DNA of 32,890 nucleotides from Sphingopyxis sp. (GCF_019459305.1 NZ_JAIBES010000087.1:1-32890), one strand, 5' to 3'. Shown: positions 19,319 through 28,550, counted from the stretch's first letter. A program made the numbers and translations. Notes: generated by a model not told the origin, from the letters alone.

Positions 19319-22300
19319 ATGACCCAACCCACCGACCGCGCCGCCATCCGCGCCCTCGCCCGCCGCAGCGAATCCGACGTCGTCGTCGAACTGCGCACGG
19401 TTCTTGCGACCTCGACCGCCAGCGTCGAGGCGGTGACCCGGCGCGGGCTCGATCTGATCCGCAAGGCCAAGGCCGAGGGTGACCGCGAGACGCTCGTCGC
19501 GCAGTTGATGAACCGCTACCGCCTGTCGACCGAAGAAGGCGTTGTGCTGATGTGCCTCGCCGAAGCGCTGCTGCGCGTTCCCGACAGCGCGACCGCCAAT
19601 GCGCTGATCCGGGACAAGATCGCCGGGCGCCACTGGGCCGAGGGCGATGACGACGACAGCCCGCTGATCGTCGCGCTGTCGGCACGCGGCCTGTCGCTGG
19701 GGTCGGCGACCTTGATGCTCGATGCGATGGGCAGCAAAGCGAACCCGCTGACCTTGCTCAAATCGATGGTCCGCCGCTCGGGCGAGCCGGTGATCCGTCA
19801 GGCGGCGCTCGCGGCGATGAAGCTGCTGGGCCAGCAGTTCGTGATGGGCGAGACGATCGATGCCGCGGTCAAGCGTGCCGACAAGCAGAAATCGGAGCTG
19901 GCAAGCTTCGACATGCTCGGCGAAGCGGCGCGCACTGCCGAGGACGCGGCGCGCTATTTTACCAGCTATGCCGACGCGATTACCCGCATCGGCAAGGACG
20001 CCAAGCCCGGCGATCCGCATGCCAATCACGGCATTTCAATCAAACTGTCGGCGCTCCACCCGCGCTATGAATATCTCCAGCGCGCACGGGTGATCGGCGA
20101 GCTGGTGCCGCGGGTGATCGAGCTCGCGCAAGCGGCGAGGGCGGTGAACATTCCGCTGATGATCGACGCTGAGGAAAGCGACCGGCTGGAACCGCATATA
20201 GATGTGTTCGCGGCGCTGATCGACGCGGGCATCGCCGATGGCTGGACCGGCCTCGGCATCGTGATCCAGGCGTATCAGAAGCGCGCGCCCGCGGTTATCG
20301 AGTGGCTCGCGAACCGCGCGCGGACGCGCGGGGTCAAGCTGTCGATGCGGCTGGTCAAGGGCGCCTATTGGGATACCGAGATCAAGCGTGCGCAGACGTT
20401 GGGGCTCGGCGACTTCCCGGTGTTCACCGCGAAACTCCACACCGACCTGAACTATATGCGCTGCGCCCAGTTGCTGCGCGATTGCCAGGATTGCATCTAT
20501 CCGGCGTTCGCCAGCCATAATGCGATGACACTAGCCTTTGTCGCCGAATTGTTCGCGGGCGCCGACTATGAACTGCAGCGGCTGCACGGCATGGGAGAGG
20601 GCGCACACGATGCGCTTGTCGCGCTGTTCCCACCGCCGCGCCCGGTGCGCGTCTATGCCCCCGTTGGCACGCACCGCGACCTGCTCGCCTATCTCGTCCG
20701 CCGCCTGCTCGAAAATGGCGCGAACTCCAGCTTCGTGCATCAATTCTCGGACCCCGATGTCAGCGCCGAACAGCTCGCGGTCGATCCGCGCAGCGTCGCC
20801 AGCGCCGCGACGTCAAAGATTGCGACGGGCCTTGGCCTGTTCGATCCGGCGCGCCGCAATTCGCGCGGCTATGATCTGGGCGAACCCGGTGTCCCCGAGG
20901 CGCTGGTCGCCGCGATCGGTGCGGCACGGCGCAGCGACCGGGTCGCGGCACCGATCGTTGGCGGCGTAGCGCGCGCGGGTGCAGGCGAGGCGGTGCGCAA
21001 TCCCGCGACGGGCGCCGTCGTCGGTCAGGTGATCGAGGCCGACCGCGCGGCGGTTGCCGATGCCGTCGCCGCAGCCCGCGCCGCGCACGGCAATTGGAGC
21101 CTGGCGGGGGGCGCTTTCCGCGCCGAACGGCTCGAACGCGCTGCCGATCTGCTCGAAGAGCATGATGCGCTCTTCCTGGGCCTCGCGATCGACGAGGCGG
21201 GCAAGACTTTGGTCGACGCGATCGCCGAGGTGCGCGAGGCGGTCGATTTCCTGCGCTATTATGCGGGTCAGGCGCGCGCCGATTTCACCTACCCCGTCGC
21301 GCTGCCCGGTCCGACCGGCGAGCGCAACGAGCTGATGCTCGAGGGCAAGGGGGTGTTCGTGTGCATCAGCCCGTGGAACTTCCCGCTCGCGATCTTCCTA
21401 GGCCAGGTCGCGGCAGCGCTCGCCGCGGGCAATAGCGTGCTGGCGAAGCCCGCCGAACAGACGCCGCTGATCGCCCACGCCGCGGTGGAATTGTTGCTTG
21501 AGGCGGGAATCCCCGGCGACGTGCTTCACTATCTCCCCGGCCGCGGCGAGACGGTAGGCGCGGCGCTCACCGGTAACCCCGATATCATCGGCGTCGCCTT
21601 TACCGGATCGACCGAAGTCGCGCGCGCGATCAACCGCGGCCTCGCGCTGCGCGACGGCCCGATCGCCACTTTGATCGCCGAGACGGGAGGCGCCAACGCG
21701 ATGATCGTCGATTCGACCGCGCTGCCCGAACAGGTCGCGCGCGATGCGGTGGCGAGCGCGTTCCAGTCAGCGGGGCAGCGCTGTTCGGCGCTGCGCCTGC
21801 TGTGCGTGCAAGAGGATGTCGCCGACACGATGATTGCGATGGTTGCGGGCGCGATGGCCGAGTTGAATGTTGGCGAGCCCGCGCTGCTATCAACCGACGT
21901 CGGCCCGATCATCGACGACGAGGCGCAGGCCAATATTGCGGCCTATGTCGCCGAAGCGCGCGCCGCGGGGCGCGTGATCGCCCAAGCGCAGCGCACCAAC
22001 CTGCCCGCGGGCGGCCATTTCGTCCCACCGGTGGTGATCCGTCTCGATCATGTCACCGATTTGAAACGCGAGATTTTCGGCCCCGTGCTGCACGTCGCGA
22101 CATGGAAGGGCGGCGAGCTCGACGCGCTGATCGATGCGATCAACGCCTCGGGCTATGGCCTGACGCTCGGCGTCCACACCCGCATCGACGGCGTCGCGGC
22201 GCATATCGCTGCGCGCGCGCAGGTCGGCAACGTCTATGTGAACCGCAACCAGATCGGTGCCATCGTCGGCTCGCAGCCGTTCGGCGGGCGCGGGCTGTCG

Positions 22301-22414
22301 GGGACCGGCCCAAAGGCGGGCGGGCCGCACTATCTGCACCGCTTTGCCGAGGAAAAGACGATCAGCACGGACATCACCGCGGCGGGCGGCAATGCGGCGT
22401 TGATGGCGGGGTAA
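19319..22414 (+). CDS. putA: Bifunctional PutA: proline dehydrogenase / L-glutamate-gamma-semialdehyde dehydrogenase, 1031 aa
   Basis: The first half (to about residue 500) is the FAD-linked proline dehydrogenase barrel ('ISIKLSALHPRYE', 'LMIDAEESDRLEPHIDVF', 'RLVKGAYWDTEIKRAQ', 'AKLHTDLNY'). The second half is an aldehyde dehydrogenase: 'SPWNFPLAIFLGQVAAALAAGNSVLAKPAEQTPL' (about 684-717), general base Glu788 ('IAETGGAN') and nucleophile Cys822 ('SAGQRCSAL'). The enzyme oxidises proline to P5C and on to glutamate, channelling the intermediate. At 1031 residues it lacks the N-terminal ribbon-helix-helix repressor domain and the extra C-terminal domain of long PutAs; regulation is supplied by the divergent Lrp-type gene. 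Glutamate produced could feed the GdhA encoded 1.3 kb downstream. The ATG at 19319 matches the family start. Confidence 0.97.
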   Translation: MTQPTDRAAIRALARRSESDVVVELRTVLATSTASVEAVTRRGLDLIRKAKAEGDRETLVAQLMNRYRLSTEEGVVLMCLAEALLRVPDSATANALIRDKIAGRHWAEGDDDDSPLIVALSARGLSLGSATLMLDAMGSKANPLTLLKSMVRRSGEPVIRQAALAAMKLLGQQFVMGETIDAAVKRADKQKSELASFDMLGEAARTAEDAARYFTSYADAITRIGKDAKPGDPHANHGISIKLSALHPRYEYLQRARVIGELVPRVIELAQAARAVNIPLMIDAEESDRLEPHIDVFAALIDAGIADGWTGLGIVIQAYQKRAPAVIEWLANRARTRGVKLSMRLVKGAYWDTEIKRAQTLGLGDFPVFTAKLHTDLNYMRCAQLLRDCQDCIYPAFASHNAMTLAFVAELFAGADYELQRLHGMGEGAHDALVALFPPPRPVRVYAPVGTHRDLLAYLVRRLLENGANSSFVHQFSDPDVSAEQLAVDPRSVASAATSKIATGLGLFDPARRNSRGYDLGEPGVPEALVAAIGAARRSDRVAAPIVGGVARAGAGEAVRNPATGAVVGQVIEADRAAVADAVAAARAAHGNWSLAGGAFRAERLERAADLLEEHDALFLGLAIDEAGKTLVDAIAEVREAVDFLRYYAGQARADFTYPVALPGPTGERNELMLEGKGVFVCISPWNFPLAIFLGQVAAALAAGNSVLAKPAEQTPLIAHAAVELLLEAGIPGDVLHYLPGRGETVGAALTGNPDIIGVAFTGSTEVARAINRGLALRDGPIATLIAETGGANAMIVDSTALPEQVARDAVASAFQSAGQRCSALRLLCVQEDVADTMIAMVAGAMAELNVGEPALLSTDVGPIIDDEAQANIAAYVAEARAAGRVIAQAQRTNLPAGGHFVPPVVIRLDHVTDLKREIFGPVLHVATWKGGELDALIDAINASGYGLTLGVHTRIDGVAAHIAARAQVGNVYVNRNQIGAIVGSQPFGGRGLSGTGPKAGGPHYLHRFAEEKTISTDITAAGGNAALMAG

Positions 22415-22458
22415 CAGGGTTCACGCGGAGAAGCGGAGGCACAAAGAGAGTCTCAAAA

Positions 22459-22541
22459 CCGTTCGTGCTCAGCTTGTCGAAGCCCGGTCTTCTTCCGCGG
22501 TCAAAAAAGAACGGCCCTGCGACAAGCTCAGGGCGAGCGGA
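22459..22541. repeat. Inverted pair of 'FVLSLSK'-type palindromic repeats
   Basis: Copy 1 (22459-22486) contains TTCGTGCTCAGCTTGTCGAA; copy 2 (22510-22541) in reverse contains CCTGAGCTTGTCGCAGG. This GAGCTTGTCGAAG element is known as an abundant extragenic repeat in sphingomonads and relatives and often appears as an inverted pair after gene ends, where it can form a long hairpin. Here it lies between the convergent putA and TPR genes and may serve as a terminator. Confidence 0.75.
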
Positions 22542-22589
22542 GAGCGGATAGTCTTCGTGGCTTTGGACTTTGTGCGAACCAAATTAATT

Positions 22590-23540
22590 CTACGCCCCCG
22601 GCACCCCCAGCAACTGCGCCTGCGCCTTCAGCCGCCCCGCCGCCGCGGGGTTCGCAGCAATCCCGTCCTTCAGCGCCTGCGCGGCTTTCGCGGTTTCGCC
22701 CAGCGTCATCCGGCTCCGCATCAGCATGATCCAGCGGTCGACGTCGGCAGGATTGGACTTCAGCTTGGCCTCCAGCCCCTCGACCATGCCCTGGATCATT
22801 TGATCCTGCTGACCCTTGGGCAGTTGCGACGCGGCTTCCATGTCGGCGCGGCTCGGCCCCGGAATGCCGCGGGCGGCGACGGGTAATTCGTCGGCGGTCA
22901 GCGGGCGCGCCTGCGTGCTCGCGAGGCGGCTGGCGACGTCGATCTTGTGGATCGCACCGACCTGCTCGATCGTGCGGCGGAGGTCGGCCTCCCACGGCGC
23001 GCCCTGCGGCGTGTCGGTGAGCAGCGCGAACCAGTCGTTGATCGCGCCCTGATGATCGCCGCCAATGTCCTTTTTCACCGCGAGGAAATAGCGCGCGCGG
23101 GGATCCCTGGCATCAAGCGCAATTGCCTTGTCGAAAGCGGCGAGCGCAGCGGCGGGCATCGGGTCGCTGTCGCTGCCCATCACCCGCGCCTCGCCCAGCG
23201 CCGACCACAGCCCCGCCGACTCGGGCGAGAGCGCAGTCGCTTTTTCATACGCCGCGGCGGCACCGCCAAAATCGCTGAGGTCGAATCGCGCCGCGCCGAG
23301 TGCGGTCCACGCTTCGGCGCTGTTCGGTTCGCTTTTGGTGCGTGCCTCGAGAGCGGCAAGCTGGTCGGACGGCGGGGCGACGGCGTGCGCGGCCGGATCG
23401 GCCCCCGCGGGCGCCGAATCGCGCCAGTTTGCGTAGCCGATTGCCGCCGCCAGCAGCACAAAAGCGGCAATCAGAATCGCGCGATTGGGGCCGGTCATGC
23501 CGCGCTTCGCGCCTTCGCCGATGCTCTTGGTCTCGCTCAT
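22590..23540 (-). CDS. CcmI/CycH-like TPR protein, probable cytochrome c maturation helper, 316 aa
   Basis: A single N-terminal transmembrane helix (about residues 20-39, 'RAILIAAFVLLAAAIGYANW') is followed by an Ala/Pro linker and TPR repeats ('AWTALGAARFDLSDFGGAAAAYEKATALSPESAGLWSALGEAR', 'ALAAFDKAIALDARDPRARYFLAVKKDIGGDHQGAINDWFALLTDTPQGAPW'). A more variable C-terminal part ends with another TPR-like pair. The 'YFL...K...GD...A...W..LL...P..APW' pattern is typical of the periplasmic TPR domain of CcmI/CycH, which presents apocytochrome c to the heme lyase. ATG 23540 has an AGGGG ribosome site. The position near two multiheme cytochrome genes fits, but the main ccm genes are not in view, so the assignment is likely rather than certain. 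Confidence 0.75.
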   Translation of the reverse strand: MSETKSIGEGAKRGMTGPNRAILIAAFVLLAAAIGYANWRDSAPAGADPAAHAVAPPSDQLAALEARTKSEPNSAEAWTALGAARFDLSDFGGAAAAYEKATALSPESAGLWSALGEARVMGSDSDPMPAAALAAFDKAIALDARDPRARYFLAVKKDIGGDHQGAINDWFALLTDTPQGAPWEADLRRTIEQVGAIHKIDVASRLASTQARPLTADELPVAARGIPGPSRADMEAASQLPKGQQDQMIQGMVEGLEAKLKSNPADVDRWIMLMRSRMTLGETAKAAQALKDGIAANPAAAGRLKAQAQLLGVPGA

Positions 23541-23621
23541 TTTTGCCCCTTTGCGCGCGCAGCGGAAAAATGCCGCCTGTGCGCGCCATCATATTGCCTT
23601 TGCTTGGCGATGGTGTAGCCT

Positions 23622-23655
23622 TTGACACACAAGGTCGGTCAACGATTAAAATCGT
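23622..23655 (+). promoter_or_regulatory. Probable gdhA promoter with overlapping dyad
   Basis: TTGACA (23622-23627) is followed after 19 bases by TAAAAT (23647-23652), with slightly long spacing; ATTAAA (23645-23650) at 17 is the alternative. A perfect dyad ACGATT-AA-AATCGT (23642-23655) covers the -10, a likely operator. Confidence 0.45.
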
Positions 23656-23698
23656 CGGGGTCGCACCGGCTTTCCCAGTCATACTAGGGGAGGGGTGC

Positions 23699-25054
23699 AT
23701 GGCAGTTTCGGATCACGTCGATTTTTCGACGTTCATGGAAGGCGTAAAGAAGCGTAACCCGGGGCAGCCCGAGTTCGTGCAGGCAGTTCAGGAGGTGTCG
23801 GAAGACATCTTCGACTTCATCGCCGACAAGGAAGAATATCACGCGCAGCAGATCTTGCGGCGCATTGCCGAACCCGACCGAGTCGTATCATTCCGCGTCT
23901 GCTGGGAGGATGACAACGGCAATGTCCGCGTCCAGCGTGGCTGGCGCGTCCAGAACAACAATGCCATCGGCCCGTACAAGGGCGGCATTCGTTTCCACCC
24001 GTCGGTCACCGAATCGGTGCTCAAATTCCTCGCGTTCGAACAGACGTTCAAAAATGCGCTCACCGGGCTGCCGATGGGCGGCGGCAAGGGCGGGTCGAAC
24101 TTCAATCCCAAGGGCAAGAGCGTGCGCGAGATCATGCGCTTTTGCCAAAGCTTCATGACCGAGCTGTATCGCCACATCGGCGCCGACATCGACGTGCCCG
24201 CGGGCGACATCGGGGTGGGCGGGCGAGAAATCGGCTTCATGTTCGGCCAGTATAAGCGGATCACCAACGAATTCACCGGGGTGCTCACCGGCAAAGGGCT
24301 CGAATGGGGCGGCTCGCTGATCCGCACCGAGGCGACCGGCTATGGCGCGGTCTATTTCCTCGCCAACATGCTCGCCGCCAAGGGACAGGATCTGGTCGGC
24401 AAGACTGCGGTTATCTCGGGTTCGGGCAATGTCGCGACGCACGCGGCGGAAAAGATCGTCCAGCTCGGCGGCAAGGTGCTGACCCTCTCCGATTCGGGCG
24501 GCTTCATCCACGATCCCGACGGCATCGATCAGGAAAAGATCAATTGGGTCAAAACCCACAAGACCCACCGCCGGGGCCGGATCGAGGAATATTGCGACGA
24601 ATTTAAGGGCGCCAGCTTCACCGCGGGCAAAACGCCGTGGGGCGTGAAGTGCGACGTCGCACTTCCGTGCGCGACGCAAAACGAGCTGCTCGGCGACGAC
24701 GCGCGCGAACTGGTCAAAAATGGCTGTATCGCGGTCAGCGAAGGCGCCAACATGCCGACCAATCTGGAAGGCGTGCATGTCTTCAAAGACGCGAAGATCA
24801 TGTTCGCGCCGGGCAAGGCGGCCAATGCCGGGGGCGTCGCGGTGTCGGGGCTGGAAATGAGCCAGAACAGCGGGCGTCGCAGCTGGAGCGAGCCCGAGCT
24901 GCAGCAGATGCTCAAAGACATCATGGACGGCATTCACAAAAGCTGCATCACCTATGGCGATCAGGGCGGCGGCTATATCGATTATGTGAAGGGGGCTAAC
25001 ATCGGCGGCTTCAAGAAAGTCGCTGACGCGATGCTGGCTTTCGGGGTAGTGTAA
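23699..25054 (+). CDS. gdhA: NADP-type glutamate dehydrogenase, 451 aa
   Basis: The length and the sequence order fit the 450-residue hexameric GDH family (E. coli GdhA is 447): 'GPYKGGIRFHPSV' (K94), 'LPMGGGKGGSNFNPKGKS' (catalytic K130), 'DIDVPAGDIGVGGREIG' (D170), the dinucleotide fold 'VISGSGNVATHAAEKIVQLGGKVLTLSDSGG', and 'PCATQNEL' with 'ISEGANMPT'-type motif. It interconverts glutamate and 2-oxoglutarate plus ammonium. ATG 23699 follows an AGGGGAGGGG ribosome site; the frame remains open upstream to 23300 but that DNA encodes the divergent TPR gene. Cofactor preference for NADP is inferred from the family, not proven. Proline degradation upstream yields glutamate, so the two enzymes may be functionally linked. 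Confidence 0.97.
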   Translation: MAVSDHVDFSTFMEGVKKRNPGQPEFVQAVQEVSEDIFDFIADKEEYHAQQILRRIAEPDRVVSFRVCWEDDNGNVRVQRGWRVQNNNAIGPYKGGIRFHPSVTESVLKFLAFEQTFKNALTGLPMGGGKGGSNFNPKGKSVREIMRFCQSFMTELYRHIGADIDVPAGDIGVGGREIGFMFGQYKRITNEFTGVLTGKGLEWGGSLIRTEATGYGAVYFLANMLAAKGQDLVGKTAVISGSGNVATHAAEKIVQLGGKVLTLSDSGGFIHDPDGIDQEKINWVKTHKTHRRGRIEEYCDEFKGASFTAGKTPWGVKCDVALPCATQNELLGDDARELVKNGCIAVSEGANMPTNLEGVHVFKDAKIMFAPGKAANAGGVAVSGLEMSQNSGRRSWSEPELQQMLKDIMDGIHKSCITYGDQGGGYIDYVKGANIGGFKKVADAMLAFGVV

Positions 25055-25108
25055 TTGCGGTCCTAAGGCGCAAAAAGTGTCGGGTCGGGGGAAAAGGGGT
25101 ATGCGCGA

Positions 25109-26563
25109 ATGACGACGCACGCTGGGAAGGAGCGCGGCGATCGGCCTTGGGCTGCGTTTGCGGCTCTGGCGTTGATGCTGCTTGCGCTTGCGCTGGCGGA
25201 GTTCGTCTTCGCTGCCCCTGCCCGCTCGCAGGGTGAAAGCGGTGCGCGTTACACTGGTGTGGCGTCGTGCGCCGGATCGACCTGCCACGGCCGGATGGAG
25301 GGCGACGGGACCGTCGTGCGCCAGGACGAGCTGATGAAATGGCAGGAACCATCGACCCCCGGCGGCGCCCACAGCCGCGCGTGGGCGGTGCTGAGCAACA
25401 ATCGCAGCCAGTTCATCGCGCGCAATCTGGGCATCGGCGATCCCGCAACGGCGCAGATGTGCATCGGCTGTCACGCGACCGCCGGTGCGGTTGCTGCCAA
25501 GGGTGCAATGCGCGGCAGCGTGCCGACCGAAGATGGCGTCGGCTGCGAGTCGTGCCACGGCCCCGCGGGGGGCTGGCTCGCCAGCCACTATGCCGGGGTT
25601 GGGACCAGCGCCAATCCCGACGCCGAAATGCGCCAGAAACATCTCGCCAACCTGTCGGCGGGGCTGAAAAAGCTCGAGGATCCGGTGGTCCGCGCCGGGG
25701 TGTGCGTCGATTGCCATTTCGGGTCGGCCAGCGACGGGCAGTTCGTCACCCACCGCATCATGGCGGCGGGGCATCCGCGCATCGCCTTCGAGCTCGACCT
25801 CTTCTCCTCGCTACAGGCGCATCATCAGGAGGATGCCGATTATGGCTGGCGCAAGTTCGGCGCCGCAAACGCGCGCACCGACCATGTCCAGATGTGGGCA
25901 GTGGGCCAGGCGACCGCGATCGAGCGCAGTCTGGCGCTGTTCCAGTCGCGGCGCGGGACCGAAGGGATGTTCCCCGAATTCTATTTCCTCGATTGTCACA
26001 GCTGCCATCGCCGCATCTTCGATCAGGCAAAGCCGGTGCGGACCGGAGTCGACAATCCCGGGCGGCAAATTCCGGAGGGGATGCCGCCCTATAATGACGA
26101 AAATCTGATCATGCTCGCCGCCGCCGCGCGGCTGGCCGCACCCGCGCTCGCCGACCAGCTCGCGGCGCGCACCGCGGCGTTCCACAAGGCGATAGCGACT
26201 GACCGCCCCAGCGCGGTCGCTGCCGCGGCACAGTTGTCGCAGACCGTCGCGGCGCTCAAGAGCGCCTTTGCGGCGCGCAGCTTCACGGGGACCGACGCCT
26301 TTGCGATGGTCGATGCGATTTCGGCGAAAGCGATCGGCGACCGCTTCACCGATTATTCGGGGTCGCAGCAGGCGGTGATGGGGGTCGATACCTTGCTCAA
26401 TGCGATGGTGTCGTCTGGCCGCGTCACGGTCGGAGCCGCAGCGGGTATCCGCGGCGACATCGACCGGGCGTATGCCGCGGTAAAGGATCCCAACGCGTAT
26501 AAGCCCGCCGAATTCCAGGCGTCGCTCGGCAGCGCCGTGCGCGCCATCCGGGCGTTGCGGTAA
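25109..26563 (+). CDS. Multiheme c-type cytochrome, cytochrome c554-like, probably five hemes, 484 aa
   Basis: An N-terminal hydrophobic segment (residues 15-36) is a signal peptide or anchor. Four canonical heme motifs follow: C118-I-G-C-H122, C146-E-S-C-H150, C199-V-D-C-H203 and C296-H-S-C-H300. A fifth, C54-AGST-C59-H60, has four residues between the cysteines instead of two. 'GHPRIAFELDLFSSLQAHH' supplies extra His ligands in the way of the cytochrome c554/multiheme family, in which a 'GHPR..FELD' segment is common. The C-terminal 150 residues are helical and heme-free. It would act in the periplasm carrying electrons. The start is 54 bases after gdhA with no evident terminator between, so read-through is possible; the next gene starts 4 bases after its stop. 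Confidence 0.9.
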   Translation: MTTHAGKERGDRPWAAFAALALMLLALALAEFVFAAPARSQGESGARYTGVASCAGSTCHGRMEGDGTVVRQDELMKWQEPSTPGGAHSRAWAVLSNNRSQFIARNLGIGDPATAQMCIGCHATAGAVAAKGAMRGSVPTEDGVGCESCHGPAGGWLASHYAGVGTSANPDAEMRQKHLANLSAGLKKLEDPVVRAGVCVDCHFGSASDGQFVTHRIMAAGHPRIAFELDLFSSLQAHHQEDADYGWRKFGAANARTDHVQMWAVGQATAIERSLALFQSRRGTEGMFPEFYFLDCHSCHRRIFDQAKPVRTGVDNPGRQIPEGMPPYNDENLIMLAAAARLAAPALADQLAARTAAFHKAIATDRPSAVAAAAQLSQTVAALKSAFAARSFTGTDAFAMVDAISAKAIGDRFTDYSGSQQAVMGVDTLLNAMVSSGRVTVGAAAGIRGDIDRAYAAVKDPNAYKPAEFQASLGSAVRAIRALR

Positions 26564-26567
26564 GATC

Positions 26568-28547
26568 ATGCGAACGAAAAACCAATTCTTCCGCTCAGCG
26601 GCCTTTGCCGCGATGGGGGCGTTGCTGCTGACATCATGCGGAGGTGGAGGCGGCGGAGGCAGCACGCCGACGCCAAGTCCGACCCCCTCGCCCACCCCGA
26701 CCCCGACTGGCGGCCTCTACACCCCGCCTGCCGCCGAGGCGCTGACCACGAGCGACGTTGAGCGCGTGCTGGCGCAAGCCATAGCGGAAGCGCAAGCGCG
26801 CGGCCTGCCCTCGGTGATCGCGGTAACCGACCGCGTCGGCAATGTCCTGGGCGTGTTCCGCATGACCGGCGCGCGCGCGACGGCGACGACCGCCGGCGCG
26901 CCGAACGGCGTGAACATCGACGCGCAGAATGTCACTTTTCCAGCCGAAGGCGGCGCGATCGCTAAGGCGGTGACGGGCGCGTATCTGTCGAGCGGCGGAA
27001 ACGCCTTTTCGACCCGCACCGCCAGCCAGATCGTCCAGGAACATTTCCCGCCCGCGCCGACGACCGTCGGGCTCGAAAGCGGCCCGCTGTTCGGGGTGCA
27101 GTTCAGCCAGCTGCCGTGCAGCGACCTGTCGGCGCGTTTCGGCGCGGCGGGCGGCGCAGCGCTGATCGGCCCGAAACGCTCCCCGCTCGGCCTCGCCGCC
27201 GATCCGGGCGGGCTGCCGCTTTACAAGAATGGCGTGCTCGTCGGCGGCATCGGGGTGATGGGCGACGGTGTCTATGGCAGCGATCCCAATATCCTCGACA
27301 TCGACAATGACCCCGAGGAATTCATCGCGCTGGCGGGAACGCGCGGGTTCGAAGCGCCCTCGACGATCACCGCCGACAAGATCACCGTCGATGGAACCAG
27401 CTTGCGCTTTTCCGACGCGAGTTTTGCCGGGGTGATGACCAGCGGCGGCGCGAGCTTTGCAAGTCTCAACGGCAGCGCGGGCAGTCTGGTCGCGGTCATC
27501 GGCTATGCCAATGCCGCGGTGACCGCGGGGACCGCCTATGGCAGCGAAGCGTCGGGCATTCGCGCGTCGACTGCCGCCGAATTTTCGAACCGCGATGCCT
27601 TTGTTCTGACCGACGGCAGCGGCACCAACCGCTATCCGCTGCGCGCCGGGACCGACGGCGCGACCAACAGCGCGCCGCTGTCGCAGGCGGAGGCGCGCGC
27701 GGTGCTCGAAGAGGCGTTCACGGTGATGAGCCGCGCCCGCGCGCAGATCCGCCGCCCGCTCGACAGCCGTGCGCAGGTGACGATCAGCATCGTCGACACG
27801 CACGGTTCGGTGCTCGGCATCGTCCGTTCGCCCGACGCGCCGATTTTCGGGACCGACGTCAGCCTGCAAAAAGCACGCACCGCGGCCTTTTTCTCGGGCG
27901 CACAGGCCGCGACTGAGCTCGGCGCCAATGCCAGCGCCGACATCCGCCAGTTTGTCCCCGCGACGCGCACCTTCCTGAACAATCCCGCCGCGCTCACCGG
28001 CACGATAGCCTTCTCCGACCGCGCCAATGGAAATCTCTCGCGACCCTATTTCCCCGATGGCGAAGTCGGACGTCCGCCGGGGCCGCTGTCGCGTCCGATC
28101 GCGCAGTTCAATCCCTTCTCCACCGGGCTGCAATCGGCACTGATCATCGGCGATCTTGGCGCGCATCTGGGCTTCGTTTCGGGTGCGAGTCCGACCGATA
28201 CGCCGCAACGCTGTACGACGCTGCCCGACGTGGCGGCGGGGCAGAACCGGCTGCAGAACGGCATCCAGATTTTTCCCGGGTCGGTCCCCATTTATCGCGG
28301 CAACCAGCTGGTCGGGGCGATCGGGGTGTCGGGCGACGGCATCGATCAGGACGATATGATCAGCTTTCTCGGCGCGCATAACGGCGGCGCGCGGGTCGGC
28401 GGCATCGGCAATGCCCCGGCGACCCTCCGCTCCGACCGCGTCGTCGTGACGCTCGCCGACAACCGGACGGTGCGGCTGCGCTATATCAGCTGCCCGTTCG
28501 CGCCGTTCCTCGACACGGCGCAGCAAAATGTCTGCGACGGGCTGTAG
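26568..28547 (+). CDS. Lipoprotein with two GlcG/HbpS-like (heme-binding/DUF336 type) domains, 659 aa
   Basis: The signal 'GALLLTSC' with Cys24 is a lipobox, followed by a run of glycines and a Thr/Pro/Ser linker ('TPTPSPTPSPTPTPT'), typical of surface lipoproteins. Domain 1 (about 55-310) starts 'LTTSDVERVLAQAIAEAQARGLPSVIAVTDRVGNVLGVFRM', and domain 2 (about 370-650) starts 'LSQAEARAVLEEAFTVMSRARAQ...VTISIVDTHGSVLGIVRSPDAP'. Both show the HbpS/GlcG pattern 'L....A..........A..P..I.V.D..G..L......'. Family members include heme-binding HbpS and GlcG; some accessory proteins in cytochrome clusters share the fold. Both domains also contain 'GGIGVMGDG'/'GAIGVSGDG', a family hallmark. It lies between a cytochrome and a barrel gene, so heme or redox-cofactor binding at the outer membrane is plausible, but not shown. 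Confidence 0.85.
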   Translation: MRTKNQFFRSAAFAAMGALLLTSCGGGGGGGSTPTPSPTPSPTPTPTGGLYTPPAAEALTTSDVERVLAQAIAEAQARGLPSVIAVTDRVGNVLGVFRMTGARATATTAGAPNGVNIDAQNVTFPAEGGAIAKAVTGAYLSSGGNAFSTRTASQIVQEHFPPAPTTVGLESGPLFGVQFSQLPCSDLSARFGAAGGAALIGPKRSPLGLAADPGGLPLYKNGVLVGGIGVMGDGVYGSDPNILDIDNDPEEFIALAGTRGFEAPSTITADKITVDGTSLRFSDASFAGVMTSGGASFASLNGSAGSLVAVIGYANAAVTAGTAYGSEASGIRASTAAEFSNRDAFVLTDGSGTNRYPLRAGTDGATNSAPLSQAEARAVLEEAFTVMSRARAQIRRPLDSRAQVTISIVDTHGSVLGIVRSPDAPIFGTDVSLQKARTAAFFSGAQAATELGANASADIRQFVPATRTFLNNPAALTGTIAFSDRANGNLSRPYFPDGEVGRPPGPLSRPIAQFNPFSTGLQSALIIGDLGAHLGFVSGASPTDTPQRCTTLPDVAAGQNRLQNGIQIFPGSVPIYRGNQLVGAIGVSGDGIDQDDMISFLGAHNGGARVGGIGNAPATLRSDRVVVTLADNRTVRLRYISCPFAPFLDTAQQNVCDGL

Positions 28548-28550
28548 GCG

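Noticed and set aside
19265..20518. Minus-strand ORFs (254 and 160 codons) opposite the start of putA
   Set aside because: Antisense to the well-conserved proline dehydrogenase domain; no domain or ribosome site.
19319..22414. putA lacking the N-terminal DNA-binding domain as a novelty
   Set aside because: Bifunctional PutA without a ribbon-helix-helix domain and with a divergent Lrp regulator is the common arrangement in alphaproteobacteria.
23888..25774. Long minus-strand ORF (about 628 codons) opposite gdhA and the first cytochrome
   Set aside because: It lies antisense to two clear genes, has no recognisable domain and is rich in Arg, Ala and Asp. Long antisense frames are expected in high-GC DNA with strong third-position bias.
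26634..28526. Minus-strand ORF (about 630 codons) opposite the lipoprotein gene
   Set aside because: Fully antisense to a gene with lipobox and two recognisable domains; low-complexity Arg/Ala composition. A codon-bias shadow.
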